Below are positions 44,109 to 54,153 of a stretch of DNA of 64,000 nt, piece by piece. The stretch is from Streptomyces rubellomurinus (GTDB lineage Bacteria; Actinomycetota; Actinomycetes; Streptomycetales; Streptomycetaceae). Position 1 is the stretch's first letter; each line of letters opens with the position of its first letter. The stretch spans positions 1-64,000 of the forward strand of contig NZ_JZKH01000013.1 in the NCBI RefSeq assembly GCF_000961885.1, in the 5' to 3' direction. The translations under genes were made by a program, and so were the position numbers. The notes under the pieces are model-generated. The model was not told the DNA's origin. It made no database searches and saw nothing but the letters and a program-made list of their open reading frames with translations.

Positions 44109-46157
44109 ATGTGGGATGAGGCGTTTCCCAGCTTTCTGATCGGGCTACGCGAGGGCCTGGAAGCCGGACTGATCGTGTCGATCCTCGTCGCCACGCTCGT
44201 CCGCTTCGGCCACAAGGCCCGGCTGCCCCAGGTGTGGACGGGCGTCGCGGCGGCCGTCGCACTCAGCCTCAGCTTCGGCGCGGTGCTCACCTTCACCGCC
44301 GCCAACCTCTCCGGCCACGCCCAGGAGGCGTTCGGCGGCGTGCTGAGCCTGATCGCGGTCGGCTTCGTCACCGCGATGGTGTTCTGGATGCGCCGCTCGG
44401 CACGCACCCTCTCCGCCGAGATCAAGGAGAAGGTCCAGGCCTCGCTGGCGATGGGCGCCGGCGCGCTGGTGCTCACCAGCTTCCTCGCGGTCGCCCGCGA
44501 GGGCCTGGAGACCTCCCTCTTCCTGTGGACCAACGTGCGCACCGCCGGGGAGTCCACCGGCCCGCTGATCGGCGCCGCGGTCGGCCTGGTGCTCTCCACC
44601 GGCCTGTGCTGGGGCCTCTACCGCCGCGCGCTGAAGATGAACCTCACCCGGTTCTTCACCATCACCGGCGCCGGCCTGATCGTCGTCGCGGCCGGCGTGC
44701 TCGGCTACGGGCTGCGCGACCTGCAGGAGTCCGGACTGGTCGGCGGTGGCAGCACGTACGCCTTCGACCTGAGCGGGCACCTGGACGCCTCCTCCTGGTA
44801 CGCCACGCTGGTGCAGGGCACCCTCAACCTGACCGTCACCATGACGGTCCTCCAGGTCGTCGGCTACGTCGCCTACCTGTGCGTCGTCATGACGCTCTTC
44901 ATCGAGGGCGTCCGGGGCGGTCAGCCCGCCCCGGCCAAGGCGGCCGAGGTCAAGGCCGCCGGCGCCGACGCGGAGAAGGCCGCCGCGCCCGCGCGCTCCG
45001 GCCGGCCGCGCTGGGTGCTGCCCGCCGCGCTGGTCGCCGTCCCCGCCGTGGTGGCCGGCACCGTGATCGCGGTCAGCGACGGCAAGCAGGACAGCTCCTC
45101 CACCGTCGCCGTCTCCGAGGACGAGTGCGGCAGCGGCTTCAAGGCCCCGCTGCCCGGCCAGCAGGTGTTCCAGATGCACAACACCGGGGACAAGGTCTCC
45201 GAGGTGTACCTGGTCAACCCGGGCACCGGAGCCGTCTACGGCGAGATCGAGGGCCTGGCCCCCGGCACCACCCGGGCGCTCACCGCCACCATCGGCTCCG
45301 GCGACTACGCCTGGCGCTGCGTGCCCACCGGCGGAAAGGCCGTCACCTCCTCCGCCGTGCACGTCGCCGGCGGCGTCGAGGTCAAGGCCGTCAAGCCGGT
45401 CGCCGAGGACGACCTCAAGGCCCCGCTCGACGCCTACAAGGACTACGTCAACAAGGGCCTCGCCACCCTGGTGACCGAGACCGCGAAGCTGCAGGCCGAC
45501 GTCCACGCCGGCGACCTCGCCGCCGCGAAGGCGGACTGGCTCACCGCCCACCTGCAGTACGCCTCGCTCGGCGCCGCCTACGGCACCTTCGCAGACCTCG
45601 ACGGCAAGATCAACGGGCGCCCGGACGGCCTCGCCGACAAGGCCAAGGACAAGGACTTCACCGGCTTCCTGCGCCTGGAGTACGGCCTCTGGCACGGCCA
45701 GTCCGTCGACGAGCTGACCCCCGTCGCCGACCAGCTCACCGGCGACGTCACCAAGCTGCAGCAGGACTTCCCCGGGCAGCAGTTCGACCCGGGCGACCTG
45801 CCGCTGCGCGCCCACGAGATCCTGGAGAACACCCTCCAGTTCGAGCTCACCGGCGACACCGACCAGGGCAGCGGCACCAACCTGGCCACCACCCAGGCCA
45901 ACCTGGCCGGCACCCAGGAACTGCTGACCGTCCTCAAGCCGCTGCTCGACGAGCGCGACCCGCAGGTGCTGGTGCGCGCCGACGCCGGGATGAAGCGGGT
46001 CGGCGACCTCGTCGCCGCCGCCCACAAGGCCGAGGGCTGGACCCCGCTCGACCAGCTCCCCGCCGACACCCGCCGGCAGCTCAACGGCGCCACCGGGCAG
46101 CTGCTCGAAGACCTCTCGCCCATCCCCGCCCTGCTCGAGATCCGGAAGGCCGCCTGA
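44109..46157 (+). CDS. Fused iron permease and M75 iron-binding protein (EfeU-EfeO)
   Basis: 682 aa from ATG 44109 (AGGAG upstream). Residues 1-270 are EfeU with both REGLE iron motifs (R14-E18 and R130-E134) and seven helices. A linker and another helix (303-322) lead to an EfeO cupredoxin-like part (about 333-422) and the M75 domain (about 434-682). EfeU and EfeO are separate in E. coli; here one chain. The M75 HxxE motif reads L521-R-L-E524, so its histidine is missing. Next comes efeB with a TGATG overlap. Imports iron. Confidence 0.9.
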   Translation: MWDEAFPSFLIGLREGLEAGLIVSILVATLVRFGHKARLPQVWTGVAAAVALSLSFGAVLTFTAANLSGHAQEAFGGVLSLIAVGFVTAMVFWMRRSARTLSAEIKEKVQASLAMGAGALVLTSFLAVAREGLETSLFLWTNVRTAGESTGPLIGAAVGLVLSTGLCWGLYRRALKMNLTRFFTITGAGLIVVAAGVLGYGLRDLQESGLVGGGSTYAFDLSGHLDASSWYATLVQGTLNLTVTMTVLQVVGYVAYLCVVMTLFIEGVRGGQPAPAKAAEVKAAGADAEKAAAPARSGRPRWVLPAALVAVPAVVAGTVIAVSDGKQDSSSTVAVSEDECGSGFKAPLPGQQVFQMHNTGDKVSEVYLVNPGTGAVYGEIEGLAPGTTRALTATIGSGDYAWRCVPTGGKAVTSSAVHVAGGVEVKAVKPVAEDDLKAPLDAYKDYVNKGLATLVTETAKLQADVHAGDLAAAKADWLTAHLQYASLGAAYGTFADLDGKINGRPDGLADKAKDKDFTGFLRLEYGLWHGQSVDELTPVADQLTGDVTKLQQDFPGQQFDPGDLPLRAHEILENTLQFELTGDTDQGSGTNLATTQANLAGTQELLTVLKPLLDERDPQVLVRADAGMKRVGDLVAAAHKAEGWTPLDQLPADTRRQLNGATGQLLEDLSPIPALLEIRKAA

Positions 46158-47488
46158 TGACCGACCACACCGCAGCCGCCGGAGGCTCCTGCCCGTTCCC
46201 GCACGCCGCCGCGCCGGTCGAGGCCGCCGAGGCGGGCGGCTGCCCGGCCGGACCGGCCCGGCGCAGCTTCGTGCGCGCCGCGCTCGGCGCGGGCGCCGGG
46301 GCCGCCGTGATAGCCGGCGGGACGTCCCTCGCGCTCGGCGCGGCCCCGGCCGCCGCCGGGGACGGCAAGGAGGCCAAGAGCGGGGCCGTACCGTTCCACG
46401 GCGACCACCAGGCCGGCATCACCACCCCGCAGCAGGGCTACGCGGCCTTCGTCTCCTGCCAGGTCATCGCCCCGGACCGCAAGGGCCTGGAGGACCTCCT
46501 CAAGACCCTGACCGAGCGGATCCGCTTCCTCACCGCCGGCGGCACCCCGCCCGACCTCGGCGTCGGCGCCCCGCCCTCCGACAGCGGCATCCTCGGCCCG
46601 ACCGTGACCACCGACAACCTGACCGTCACGGTCGGGGTCGGCGCCTCGCTCTTCGACGACCGCTACGGGCTGGCCAAGGCCAAGCCGGCCAAGCTGACGC
46701 CGATGAAGACCTTCCCCAACGACAACCTGCAGGCCGCCGAACTGCACGGCGACCTCTCCCTGCAGATCTGCGCCGACCAGCAGGACACCGTCCTGCACGC
46801 GCTGCGCGACATCACCCGGCACACCCGCGGCGCGATGCAGATCCTCTGGCGGATCGACGGCTTCCAGAACCGGTCCCGCCCGGACGGCAGCCAGCGCAAC
46901 CTGCTCGGCTTCAAGGACGGCATCGTCAACCCCGACACCAAGTCGGCCCGGGAGATGGACCGGCTGATCTGGGTCACCGACGGCATGGGCGAACCCGCCT
47001 GGGCCACCGGCGGCAGCTACCAGGTGATCCGGATCATCCGGATGCTGATCGAGTTCTGGGACCGCGTCACCCTCGCCGAGCAGGAGAAGATGTTCGGCCG
47101 CCGCCGCGACACCGGCGCCCCGCTGGACGGCCACCTGGAGACCGACGCGCCGGACTACGGCAAGGACCCGGACGGCAAGGCGATCCCGCTCAAGGCGCAC
47201 ATCCGGCTCGCCAACCCGCGCACCGCCGACACCGACAACTCCCGCATCCTGCGCCGCGGTTACAACTACGACCGGGGCATCGACAAGGCCGGCAACCTGG
47301 ACATGGGCCTGGCGTTCTGCTGCTACCAGCAGGACGTGGCGCGGCAGTTCGAGGCCACCCAGACCCGGCTCGTCGACGAGCCGCTGGTCGACTACATCTC
47401 GCCGACCGGCGGCGGGTACTTCTTCGTCCTGCCGGGCGTGAAGGACAACGCCGACTGGCTCGGCCGCGGACTGCTCGCCGCCGTCTGA
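46157..47488 (+). CDS. efeB: EfeB, Tat-exported DyP-type haem peroxidase/deferrochelatase
   Basis: 443 aa; its ATG overlaps the efeUO stop. Twin-arginine signal [20 protein letters not shown] (35-54), preceded by an unusual Cys/Pro/His N-terminus. DyP signature GFKDG within [12 protein letters not shown], and C-terminal [20 protein letters not shown]. Works outside with EfeUO in ferrous iron or haem-iron use. Third domain of the usual EfeUOB system. Confidence 0.95.
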   Translation: MTDHTAAAGGSCPFPHAAAPVEAAEAGGCPAGPARRSFVRAALGAGAGAAVIAGGTSLALGAAPAAAGDGKEAKSGAVPFHGDHQAGITTPQQGYAAFVSCQVIAPDRKGLEDLLKTLTERIRFLTAGGTPPDLGVGAPPSDSGILGPTVTTDNLTVTVGVGASLFDDRYGLAKAKPAKLTPMKTFPNDNLQAAELHGDLSLQICADQQDTVLHALRDITRHTRGAMQILWRIDGFQNRSRPDGSQRNLLGFKDGIVNPDTKSAREMDRLIWVTDGMGEPAWATGGSYQVIRIIRMLIEFWDRVTLAEQEKMFGRRRDTGAPLDGHLETDAPDYGKDPDGKAIPLKAHIRLANPRTADTDNSRILRRGYNYDRGIDKAGNLDMGLAFCCYQQDVARQFEATQTRLVDEPLVDYISPTGGGYFFVLPGVKDNADWLGRGLLAAV

Positions 47489-47497
47489 CGGCCGATC

Positions 47498-47541
47498 GCG
47501 CGCACGGGCCCCCGGCGATTCCCCGCCGGGGCCCGTGCGCG
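47498..47541 (+). terminator. Long hairpin terminator of the efe operon
   Basis: About 18-bp GC stem (CGCGCACGGGCCCC... and its complement, one bulged base) with a 6-nt loop ATTCCC, starting 10 nt after the stop. Confidence 0.85.
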
Positions 47542-47636
47542 TTCTCCTGTCGGCCGTCCGGCGTCATCGGCCGACTTCCGGTGCGGCGTCCGCGCGGCAG
47601 CCGCGGAGCGCCACCGAGGGCTCGCAGACTGGGCGC

Positions 47637-48098
47637 ATGATTCGACTCCGAACCGCCGCCCCGGCGGTCCTCGCCCTGTCCCTGTCCCTCGTCGGCCTGC
47701 CCGCCGCCGCCCCGGCCCCGGCCGCCGAACCGCCGCGCGCGGCGCAGAGCCAGCGCAGCCTCACCCCGGCCGAGCAGCAGGTCGACAGCTTCTTCTCCCA
47801 GTACCGCGGCGACATCCTGCGCGGCGACCTCCAGGGCGCCCGTGCGGTCCGTCAGCGGTACCTGACCGCCCACCTGAACGCCGTGCTCGACGCGTGGGCG
47901 CGGGCGCACGACGCCGACCCGGTGTTCCGGGCCCCGAACGTGCCGACCGACTGGAGCCTCACCCAGGGCGACAGCGGCGCCGGCCACACCCGGGTGAACC
48001 TCACCGAGCGGTGGGGCGACGGCTCCCCCACCGAGGTCGTGTACGAGCTGCGGCTGGCCACCCTGGTGATCGACGACCTGCAGGACGCGCCCGCGTAG
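47637..48098 (+). CDS. Secreted hypothetical protein
   Basis: 153 aa from ATG 47637. Signal peptide about 1-30 (VLALSLSLVGLPAAAPAPAA). The mature part (VDSFFSQYRGDILRGDLQGA; LNAVLDAWARAHDADPVFRA; TEVVYELRLATLVIDDLQ) looks like a small NTF2-like fold. A CAGACT hexamer 5-10 nt before the start suggests a leaderless mRNA. No cysteines. Confidence 0.7.
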   Translation: MIRLRTAAPAVLALSLSLVGLPAAAPAPAAEPPRAAQSQRSLTPAEQQVDSFFSQYRGDILRGDLQGARAVRQRYLTAHLNAVLDAWARAHDADPVFRAPNVPTDWSLTQGDSGAGHTRVNLTERWGDGSPTEVVYELRLATLVIDDLQDAPA

Positions 48099-48124
48099 CC
48101 GCGGCGCTTCGGCCCCGCCCGTCG

Positions 48125-49504
48125 TCAGGGAGCGCCTAGGGTGAAGCCGATCACGGCGCCGCCGCCCTCGCGGTTGGCGGCGAAGGCGGCGCCGCCGTGG
48201 GAGCGGGCGACCTCGTGGACGATGGCCAGGCCGAGGCCGGAACCGGGCAGGCTGCGGGCGGCCGTCGCGCGGTAGAAGCGGTCGAAGACCCGGTCGAGGT
48301 CGGCCGCGTCGATGCCCGGGCCGCGGTCGCGGACCTCGACCCGGGTGCCGCGCACCACCACCTCGATCGGGGCCGTGCCGCCCGGGTCGAACTTGGCGGC
48401 GTTGTCGAGCAGGTTGCCGACCGCGCGGGCCAGCGCCTCCGGCCGGGCGGTGACGACGGTGTCGTCCGCGTCCACCACGACCTGACGGCCGGTGCGTCGG
48501 CGGGTCTGCGCGGCGGCCGTCCGGACGAGCTCGGCCAGCGCGACCTCGGCGGGCAGCTCGTCCGCCCGGTGGTCCGCGGCGAGCGCCACCAGCTCCTCCA
48601 CCAGCTGGGTCAACTCCCGTGCCTCGTGGGCCAGATCGGCCATCAGGGCGGCGCGCTCGGCGGGCGGCAGGCGGTCCAGGCTGGGCAGCACCGCGAGGTT
48701 GGTGCGCAGGCTGGTCAGCGGGGTGCGCAACTCGTGCCCGGCGTCCTGGACGAGCCGGCGCTGGTTCTCCTTGGCCGTCGCCAGCCGGACCAGCATCCGG
48801 TCGAAGGCGCGGCCGAGCCGGCCCACCTCGTCCGTCCCGGCGGCCGGCACCGGGACGTCCAACCGGCCGCTGGCGGCGACCAGTTCGGCCGCCTCGGTGA
48901 GCCGGACCAGCCGACCGGTGATCCGGCCCGCGACCAGCCGGCCGGCCGCGCCCGCCACCACCACGACGACCGCCACCACGGCCACCATCTCGTGCCGCAG
49001 CATCTCCAACAGCTCCTCGACGTCGTCGAGTTGCTGCACCACCTGGACGGCGCCGCGGCCGCCGCCGAGCGAGACCACGCCCACCCGGCAGGTGGTGCCG
49101 CGGACGTGGCGCAGGCCCGTCGCCGTGCGGGCCGGGGCGGCGGCGCGGGCGAGCTCGCGGTCGTCCGGGGTGGTCGGCAGGTCGAGGCTGGAGGTGCCCG
49201 GGAGGACGGCCCCGTTCGAGTCGAGGGCCTGGGCCGTCACCCGGACCGGGTGCAGCAGCTGCTCGCTGAGCCCGCTCGGGCCGTTGAAGTCCCCCGGGAA
49301 CAGCTGCTCGCCCGCGACCTGGCCGCTCACCGCGCGCATGGCCGAGGTGAAGTCGTCCCGCTCGTCGTCCCGGATCAGGCCGGCCGCGGCGTGGTAGCCG
49401 AGCGTGCCGATCAGCACCGCGACCAGGGCGGCCATCGTGGCGAAGACGAGTGCGACGGTGGTGCGCAGGCCGGGGCGGGGCAGCCGGCGGCGCGGGCCGG
49501 TCAC
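48125..49504 (-). CDS. Sensor histidine kinase
   Basis: 459 aa from GTG 49504, overlapping the regulator stop by 4 nt. Two transmembrane helices (about 14-40 and 172-196) bound an extracellular sensor of about 130 residues with one Cys; then HAMP, H-box DAGHELRTPL, N-box NLLDNAAKF, and ATP lid DRGPGIDAAD with GSGLGLAIV. MprB/CseC-like. Signal unknown. Confidence 0.93.
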   Translation of the reverse strand: MTGPRRRLPRPGLRTTVALVFATMAALVAVLIGTLGYHAAAGLIRDDERDDFTSAMRAVSGQVAGEQLFPGDFNGPSGLSEQLLHPVRVTAQALDSNGAVLPGTSSLDLPTTPDDRELARAAAPARTATGLRHVRGTTCRVGVVSLGGGRGAVQVVQQLDDVEELLEMLRHEMVAVVAVVVVVAGAAGRLVAGRITGRLVRLTEAAELVAASGRLDVPVPAAGTDEVGRLGRAFDRMLVRLATAKENQRRLVQDAGHELRTPLTSLRTNLAVLPSLDRLPPAERAALMADLAHEARELTQLVEELVALAADHRADELPAEVALAELVRTAAAQTRRRTGRQVVVDADDTVVTARPEALARAVGNLLDNAAKFDPGGTAPIEVVVRGTRVEVRDRGPGIDAADLDRVFDRFYRATAARSLPGSGLGLAIVHEVARSHGGAAFAANREGGGAVIGFTLGAP

Positions 49505-50181
49505 GGCTCGCGCAGCGTGTAGCCGACGCCGCGGACGGTGTGGATCAGCGGGGACAGGCCGGGCAGGTCGAGCTTGCGGCGCAGGTAGCCGATGAACACC
49601 GCGAGGTTCTTCGAGCCGGGGCCGAAGTCGTACCCCCAGATCCGCTCGTACAGGGTGGCCTGGTCGAGCACCGCGCCGGCGTGCCGGGCCAGCAGCTCCA
49701 GCAGGTCGAACTCGGTGCGGGACAGCTCCAGCTCGCGCCCGGCCCGCCAGGCCCGGCGGGCGGGCGGCTCGATGCGCAGGTCGGCGACGGTCAGTACGTC
49801 CTCGGTCCGCTCCGGCGGGTGGCGGCGCAGCAGGGCGCGCAGGCGGGCGAACAGCTCGTCCACGTCGAAGGGCTTGACCAGGTAGTCGTCGGCCCCGGCG
49901 TCGAGCCCGGCGATCCGGTCCGGGACCTCGACGCGGGCGGTCAGCATCAGGACGGGGGTGCGGTCGCCGGCGGCGCGCAGCCGGCGGCAGACCTCCAGGC
50001 CGTCCGGCGCGGGCATCATCACGTCCAGGATCAGCACGTCCGGGCGCTGCTCGGCGAGGGCGGCGAGGGTGCGGGCGCCGTCCGGGGCGGTGCGCACCAC
50101 GTAGCCCTCCAGGGTGAGGGCGCGGGTGAGCGAGTCGCGGATGGCCCGGTCGTCCTCGGCGATCAGCACGGTGTGGCTCAT
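49501..50181 (-). CDS. OmpR-family response regulator
   Basis: 226 aa from ATG 50181. Receiver with EDD (acidic pocket), phospho-Asp in VLILDVMMPAPDGLEV and Lys in DYLVKPFD; C-terminal winged helix (LSRTEFDLLELLARHAGAVL; VFIGYLRRKLD). MprA-like partner of the adjacent kinase. Confidence 0.95.
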   Translation of the reverse strand: MSHTVLIAEDDRAIRDSLTRALTLEGYVVRTAPDGARTLAALAEQRPDVLILDVMMPAPDGLEVCRRLRAAGDRTPVLMLTARVEVPDRIAGLDAGADDYLVKPFDVDELFARLRALLRRHPPERTEDVLTVADLRIEPPARRAWRAGRELELSRTEFDLLELLARHAGAVLDQATLYERIWGYDFGPGSKNLAVFIGYLRRKLDLPGLSPLIHTVRGVGYTLREP

Positions 50182-50430
50182 GGGGAGTGATTCTCCCCGG
50201 GGCGGTGGCGGCGGTGTCGGGCGGGGCGGCAGCTGGGGCCCGGCGGGCGAGGGCGGGCTCGGGGCGCGGGCCGGGCCGGACCCGCGGGCGGTGGTTCGTG
50301 GCCCCGGTCCGGGGGCCGGCGGGCGCCCCGCCTTTTGCGTCCTGCCGTGGGGGCGTACGGTGGCTTCACGGTGGCGCGCCCGCCGGGTGCGCGCCGGGCA
50401 GAACGTCGGCACGCCCCGCCGGAGGCCGCG

Positions 50431-51909
50431 ATGGCAGACCGGATGGCCTTCCTCACCACCCCGCGCAGCGAGCGGGAGCGGCGGGACGCGCGGGAGCGGC
50501 TGGGGGACCGGCGGGAGGTGTACCGGCCCGGGGAGCCGTTGCCGGTGGTGGGTGGACAGGCCGGCCGGTGCATGGACTGCGGGCTGCCGTTCTGCCACAG
50601 CGCCTGCCCGCTGGGGAACCTGGTGCCGGAGTGGAACCGGCTGGCCGCGGACGGGGACTGGCACGCGGCGGCGGACCGGCTGCTGGCGACGAACAACTTC
50701 CCGGAGTTCACCGGGCGGCTCTGCCCGGCGCCGTGCGAGAGCGCGTGCGTGCTGGCCATCGACGGGGCCGCGGTGGCGATCAAGAACGTGGAGCTGGCGA
50801 TCGCCGACCGGGCCTGGGAGCAGGGCTGGGACCGGCCGCAGCCGGCCGACCGGTGCTCGCGGACGGGCGGTGGACGGCGGGTCGCGGTGGTCGGCTCGGG
50901 CCCGGCCGGACTGGCCGCCGCCCAGCAGCTGACCCGGGCCGGGCACGCCGTCACGGTGTACGAGCGGGAGGACCGGGCGGGCGGCCTGCTGCGCTACGGC
51001 ATCCCGCCGTTCCGGCTGGAGAAGCACCGGCTGGACCGGCGACTGGGCCAACTGCGGGACGAGGGAACGGAGTTCCGTACCGGGGTGCGGGTCGGGCGGG
51101 ACGTCCCCGGCGAGGAGCTGCGGGCCGGGTACGACGCGGTGGTGGTCGCGGTCGGGGCGGCGGCCCGCCGGGAGCTGCCGGTGCCGGGGCGCGCGCTGCC
51201 CGGGGTGCACCAGGCGATGGACTACCTGACTTGGGCGAACCGGGTCGACGAGGGCGACCGCCCGGTCTCGCCGCTGTCCGCCGAGGGGCGGGACGTGGTG
51301 ATCGTCGGCGGCGGGGACACCGCGGCCGACTGCCTGGGGACGGCGCTGCGCGAGCGCGCGGCGACCGTCGTCCAGCTGGACATCAACCCGCGCCCGCCGG
51401 GCCGCCGGGCGCCCGGGCAGCCCTGGCCCGTCCACCCGAAGGTCTACCGGGAGACCACCTCGCACGAGGAGTCGGGAGCGGCGGAGGCCGGCCCCCGGGT
51501 GTTCGCGGCGACCACGCTCGGCTTCGAGCCGGGCCCGGACGGCCGGCTGGCCGCCGTCCGCTTCGCCGAGGCCGATCCGGCCGACCGCAGCCCCCGGCCG
51601 GGCACCGAGCGGTGCGTGCCGGCCCAGCTGGCGCTGCTCGCGCTCGGCTTCACCGGGCCGGAGCCGGACGGGCTGTTCCCCCAACTGGGGCTCGCCCTCG
51701 GCCCGGACGGCGCCCTGGAGCGGGACGACGGCTTCGCCTCCGGCGCGCCGGGCGTGTTCGTGGCCGGGGACGCCGGGCGCGGGCAGTCGCTGGTCGTCTG
51801 GGCGATCGCCGAGGGCCGGGCGGCGGCCGCGGCGGTGGACCGGTACCTGCGCGGGTGGACGGAGCTGCCCGCGCCGATCGGTGCGTCGGCGCGGGCGCTC
51901 AGCCTGTGA
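50431..51909 (+). CDS. gltD: Glutamate synthase small-subunit-type FAD/NADPH oxidoreductase
   Basis: 492 aa from ATG 50431 (GGAGG upstream). N-terminal Fe-S cysteines CMDCGLPFCHSACPLGN and CPAPCESAC, FAD site VAVVGSGPAGLAAAQQLTRA, NADPH site VVIVGGGDTAADCLGTALRE and end motif GVFVAGDAGRGQSLVVWAIA. No gltB large subunit adjoins, so either gltB lies elsewhere or it supplies electrons to another enzyme. Confidence 0.9.
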   Translation: MADRMAFLTTPRSERERRDARERLGDRREVYRPGEPLPVVGGQAGRCMDCGLPFCHSACPLGNLVPEWNRLAADGDWHAAADRLLATNNFPEFTGRLCPAPCESACVLAIDGAAVAIKNVELAIADRAWEQGWDRPQPADRCSRTGGGRRVAVVGSGPAGLAAAQQLTRAGHAVTVYEREDRAGGLLRYGIPPFRLEKHRLDRRLGQLRDEGTEFRTGVRVGRDVPGEELRAGYDAVVVAVGAAARRELPVPGRALPGVHQAMDYLTWANRVDEGDRPVSPLSAEGRDVVIVGGGDTAADCLGTALRERAATVVQLDINPRPPGRRAPGQPWPVHPKVYRETTSHEESGAAEAGPRVFAATTLGFEPGPDGRLAAVRFAEADPADRSPRPGTERCVPAQLALLALGFTGPEPDGLFPQLGLALGPDGALERDDGFASGAPGVFVAGDAGRGQSLVVWAIAEGRAAAAAVDRYLRGWTELPAPIGASARALSL

Positions 51910-51934
51910 ACCGCTCCCTTGGGCGGGGCCTTGC

Positions 51935-52501
51935 TCAGCCGAGGCCGAGGACGGACAGCGCGGTGGTCCAGTCGGTGGCGATGGCGTTCTGGGCGGGCGC
52001 CAGGTCCACCTGGTGGTTGCAGACGGCCCGGTAGAGCTTGTACTCCACGGTGTCCTTGTCGGTGGAGGACTGGCTGGCCGAACCGGTCGCGTAGCGGGGC
52101 TCCGGCCAGAGGTTGCGCGGGTCGGTCGGGTTGCCGCCGAGCGACAGCGGGATGAAGTGGTCCTCCTCGTAGTCCGCCGTGTTGGTGTCGGCGTAGCCGT
52201 ACTGGGCGATCTGCTGGACCTTCAGCCGGTTGGTGTACGTGGTGGACGGGCGGATCGAGGTGCTGTAGCCGGAGACGCAGATGGTGTCGTCGATGGTGTC
52301 CTGCGTGACGTCCGGGTTGAGCGCGCCCGGGGTGCAGGCCGGGTCGGGCAGCGGGAGGTAGGCCTGCGAACAGGTCGCGGCGAGCGCGGTGCGGGCGGTG
52401 TGCGCGGCGGGGGCGGCCTGGGCGGCGCCGGTGGTGGCGACGGCGGCGGCCGTCAGCGCGACGGTGACCAGGACGGGGGCGATGCGGTGGGGGCGACGCA
52501 T
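51935..52501 (-). CDS. Secreted HNH-like nuclease-fold protein
   Basis: 188 aa from ATG 52501. Signal peptide about 1-30. The motif EEDHFIPLSLGGNPTDPRNL then WPEP resembles the beta-beta-alpha metal His of HNH endonucleases (D-H-x-I-P-L...N-L). Four cysteines may form disulfides. Similar Streptomyces proteins are annotated only as hypothetical. An extracellular nuclease role is inference. Confidence 0.65.
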   Translation of the reverse strand: MRRPHRIAPVLVTVALTAAAVATTGAAQAAPAAHTARTALAATCSQAYLPLPDPACTPGALNPDVTQDTIDDTICVSGYSTSIRPSTTYTNRLKVQQIAQYGYADTNTADYEEDHFIPLSLGGNPTDPRNLWPEPRYATGSASQSSTDKDTVEYKLYRAVCNHQVDLAPAQNAIATDWTTALSVLGLG

Positions 52502-52735
52502 GGTGTGGGGGCTCCTAGGCGCGGCCCGGGCTCGGTGCGCCGGGCGATGTGTCCATGGCACCACCGGAGGGGTCTATGCGGGTAGACCGTGGACGGTTAA
52601 CGATTGACGAAGGGTCAGTCAAGGAATCGGAGGCAAGTCTTCGCTTGACGTGGTCGCGGCGAGTGGGCTCGCGCGGGTGCGTGCGTCGGGCGCGCGGGGC
52701 GAGGGGCGCGGAAGTCTTCGGGGGGCTTCGGGGGC

Positions 52736-53995
52736 TCATGGGGTGGTGGGCGCGGCCGGTTCCCCGTGCGCCCGGGCGTCGTAGCGCCAGAGCGAGGGCA
52801 GCGCGGCGGAGAGCACGGCGGAGCTGCCGAGGCAGAGCAGGCCGCCGGTGCGCAGCGCGGCCCGGATGCCCTGGCGGGCGGCCAGTCCGCCCGCCCGCAG
52901 GTCCCCGAGGGCGGGCCCGGCGGAGCCGATCAGCATCTCCAACCCGGCGGCGCGGCCCCGCAGTTCGTCCGGGATGGACTGGTTCCAGATGGCGCTGCGG
53001 AAGGTGTCGCCGGCCCAGTTGGCGGCGCCGGCCACGGCCAGGCAGAGCAGCACGGCCCACAGGCCCGGGGCGAGCGCGGCCCCGGCGGTGGCCGCCCCGA
53101 CCACGGCCGCGGCGAGCAGCACCAGCCGGCCGTGCCGGTGCACCCGGTCCGTCCAGCCGCCGGTCGCGGCGGCCAGCAGGCTGCCCGCGGCGGCCGCCGA
53201 GTAGAGCAGGCCCAGTGCCCACACCGCGTCCAACTCCTCGGCCAGGAACGGGAACAGTGCGGTGGGCAGGGCGAAGACGGTGGCCGCGAGATCGGCCAGG
53301 TAGGTGCCGAGGAGGTCCGGCCGGCCGGCCGCGTACCGGGCGCCGTCGACGAACTCGCGCAGCACCGGCGCCTCGGCGTCGCGCTCGGACGGGACGGGCC
53401 GGACCCGGGCGAGCAGGGCGATCGAGACCAGGAAGGTGGCGAGGTCGACCAGGTACGCGGCCCGGACGCCCGCGCCGGCGATCAGCAGCCCGGCGGCGGC
53501 CGGCCCGGCCACGCCCGCGATGCTCCAGCGCAGCGACAGCAGCGAGCCGGCCGCGACCAGCTGCTCGTGCGGCACCAGCCGGGGCACCATCGCCTCGACC
53601 GAGGGCTGCTGGACGCCCTGCAGGCCCGCCGCCACCCCGGCGGCGACGTACAGCGGCCAGACGGCCGGCGCGCCGAGCAGCGCGTTGGCGAGCAGCAGGG
53701 CGGTGAGCGCGGCCAGCGCGATCTCGGTGGCCAGGGCGACGGTGCGGCGGTCGGCGCGGTCGGCGAGCACGCCGCCGTACAGGCCGAACGCGATCGCGGG
53801 CAGGAGTTCGACCGCGCCCACCGCGCCCACGGCGAGCGGCGAGTCGGTGAGGTGGGCGATCTGCAGTGGGATCGCGGTCATGGTGAAGATCGAGCCGAGC
53901 AGGGTGACCGTGCCGGAGGTCCAGGTCAGTCGGAAGTCCCGGGAGGACCGCCAGGGTGCGGTGTTCGGCAGCAGCCGGGACAGGGTCGAGGTCAT
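52736..53995 (-). CDS. MFS transporter (EntS-like)
   Basis: 419 aa, 12 predicted helices; the MFS A-motif is GGVLADRADRRTV. Members of this group export siderophores, macrolides or other small molecules. Divergent from a TetR gene across two operators, so export of the regulator's ligand is likely. Confidence 0.9.
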   Translation of the reverse strand: MTSTLSRLLPNTAPWRSSRDFRLTWTSGTVTLLGSIFTMTAIPLQIAHLTDSPLAVGAVGAVELLPAIAFGLYGGVLADRADRRTVALATEIALAALTALLLANALLGAPAVWPLYVAAGVAAGLQGVQQPSVEAMVPRLVPHEQLVAAGSLLSLRWSIAGVAGPAAAGLLIAGAGVRAAYLVDLATFLVSIALLARVRPVPSERDAEAPVLREFVDGARYAAGRPDLLGTYLADLAATVFALPTALFPFLAEELDAVWALGLLYSAAAAGSLLAAATGGWTDRVHRHGRLVLLAAAVVGAATAGAALAPGLWAVLLCLAVAGAANWAGDTFRSAIWNQSIPDELRGRAAGLEMLIGSAGPALGDLRAGGLAARQGIRAALRTGGLLCLGSSAVLSAALPSLWRYDARAHGEPAAPTTP

Positions 53996-54040
53996 GCGGG
54001 GGTGGGTCCCTTCGTGGCCGTCGACGGCGCGACGACCTTC

Positions 54041-54084
54041 CTTATCGCTGATAAGTTCCAGCTCGGGAACTTATCGGCGATAAG
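54041..54084. promoter_or_regulatory. Twin TetR operators between the MFS and TetR genes
   Basis: CTTATCGCTGATAAG (54041-54055) and CTTATCGGCGATAAG (54070-54084) are perfect 6-bp dyads with 3-nt centres, spaced 29 bp centre to centre. GATAAGTTCC and GGAACTTATC also form a larger dyad between them. Confidence 0.88.
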
Positions 54085-54153
54085 GTGGGCTGGCAAGGGG
54101 ATTTCGGCAAGCTCGGGAGTTCGGGGGCCCGGGGGCTCGGAGAGGTGGATCGG

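Noticed and set aside
48197..49522. Plus-strand open frame opposite the histidine kinase
   Set aside because: Antisense shadow; the kinase has complete H, N and G boxes.
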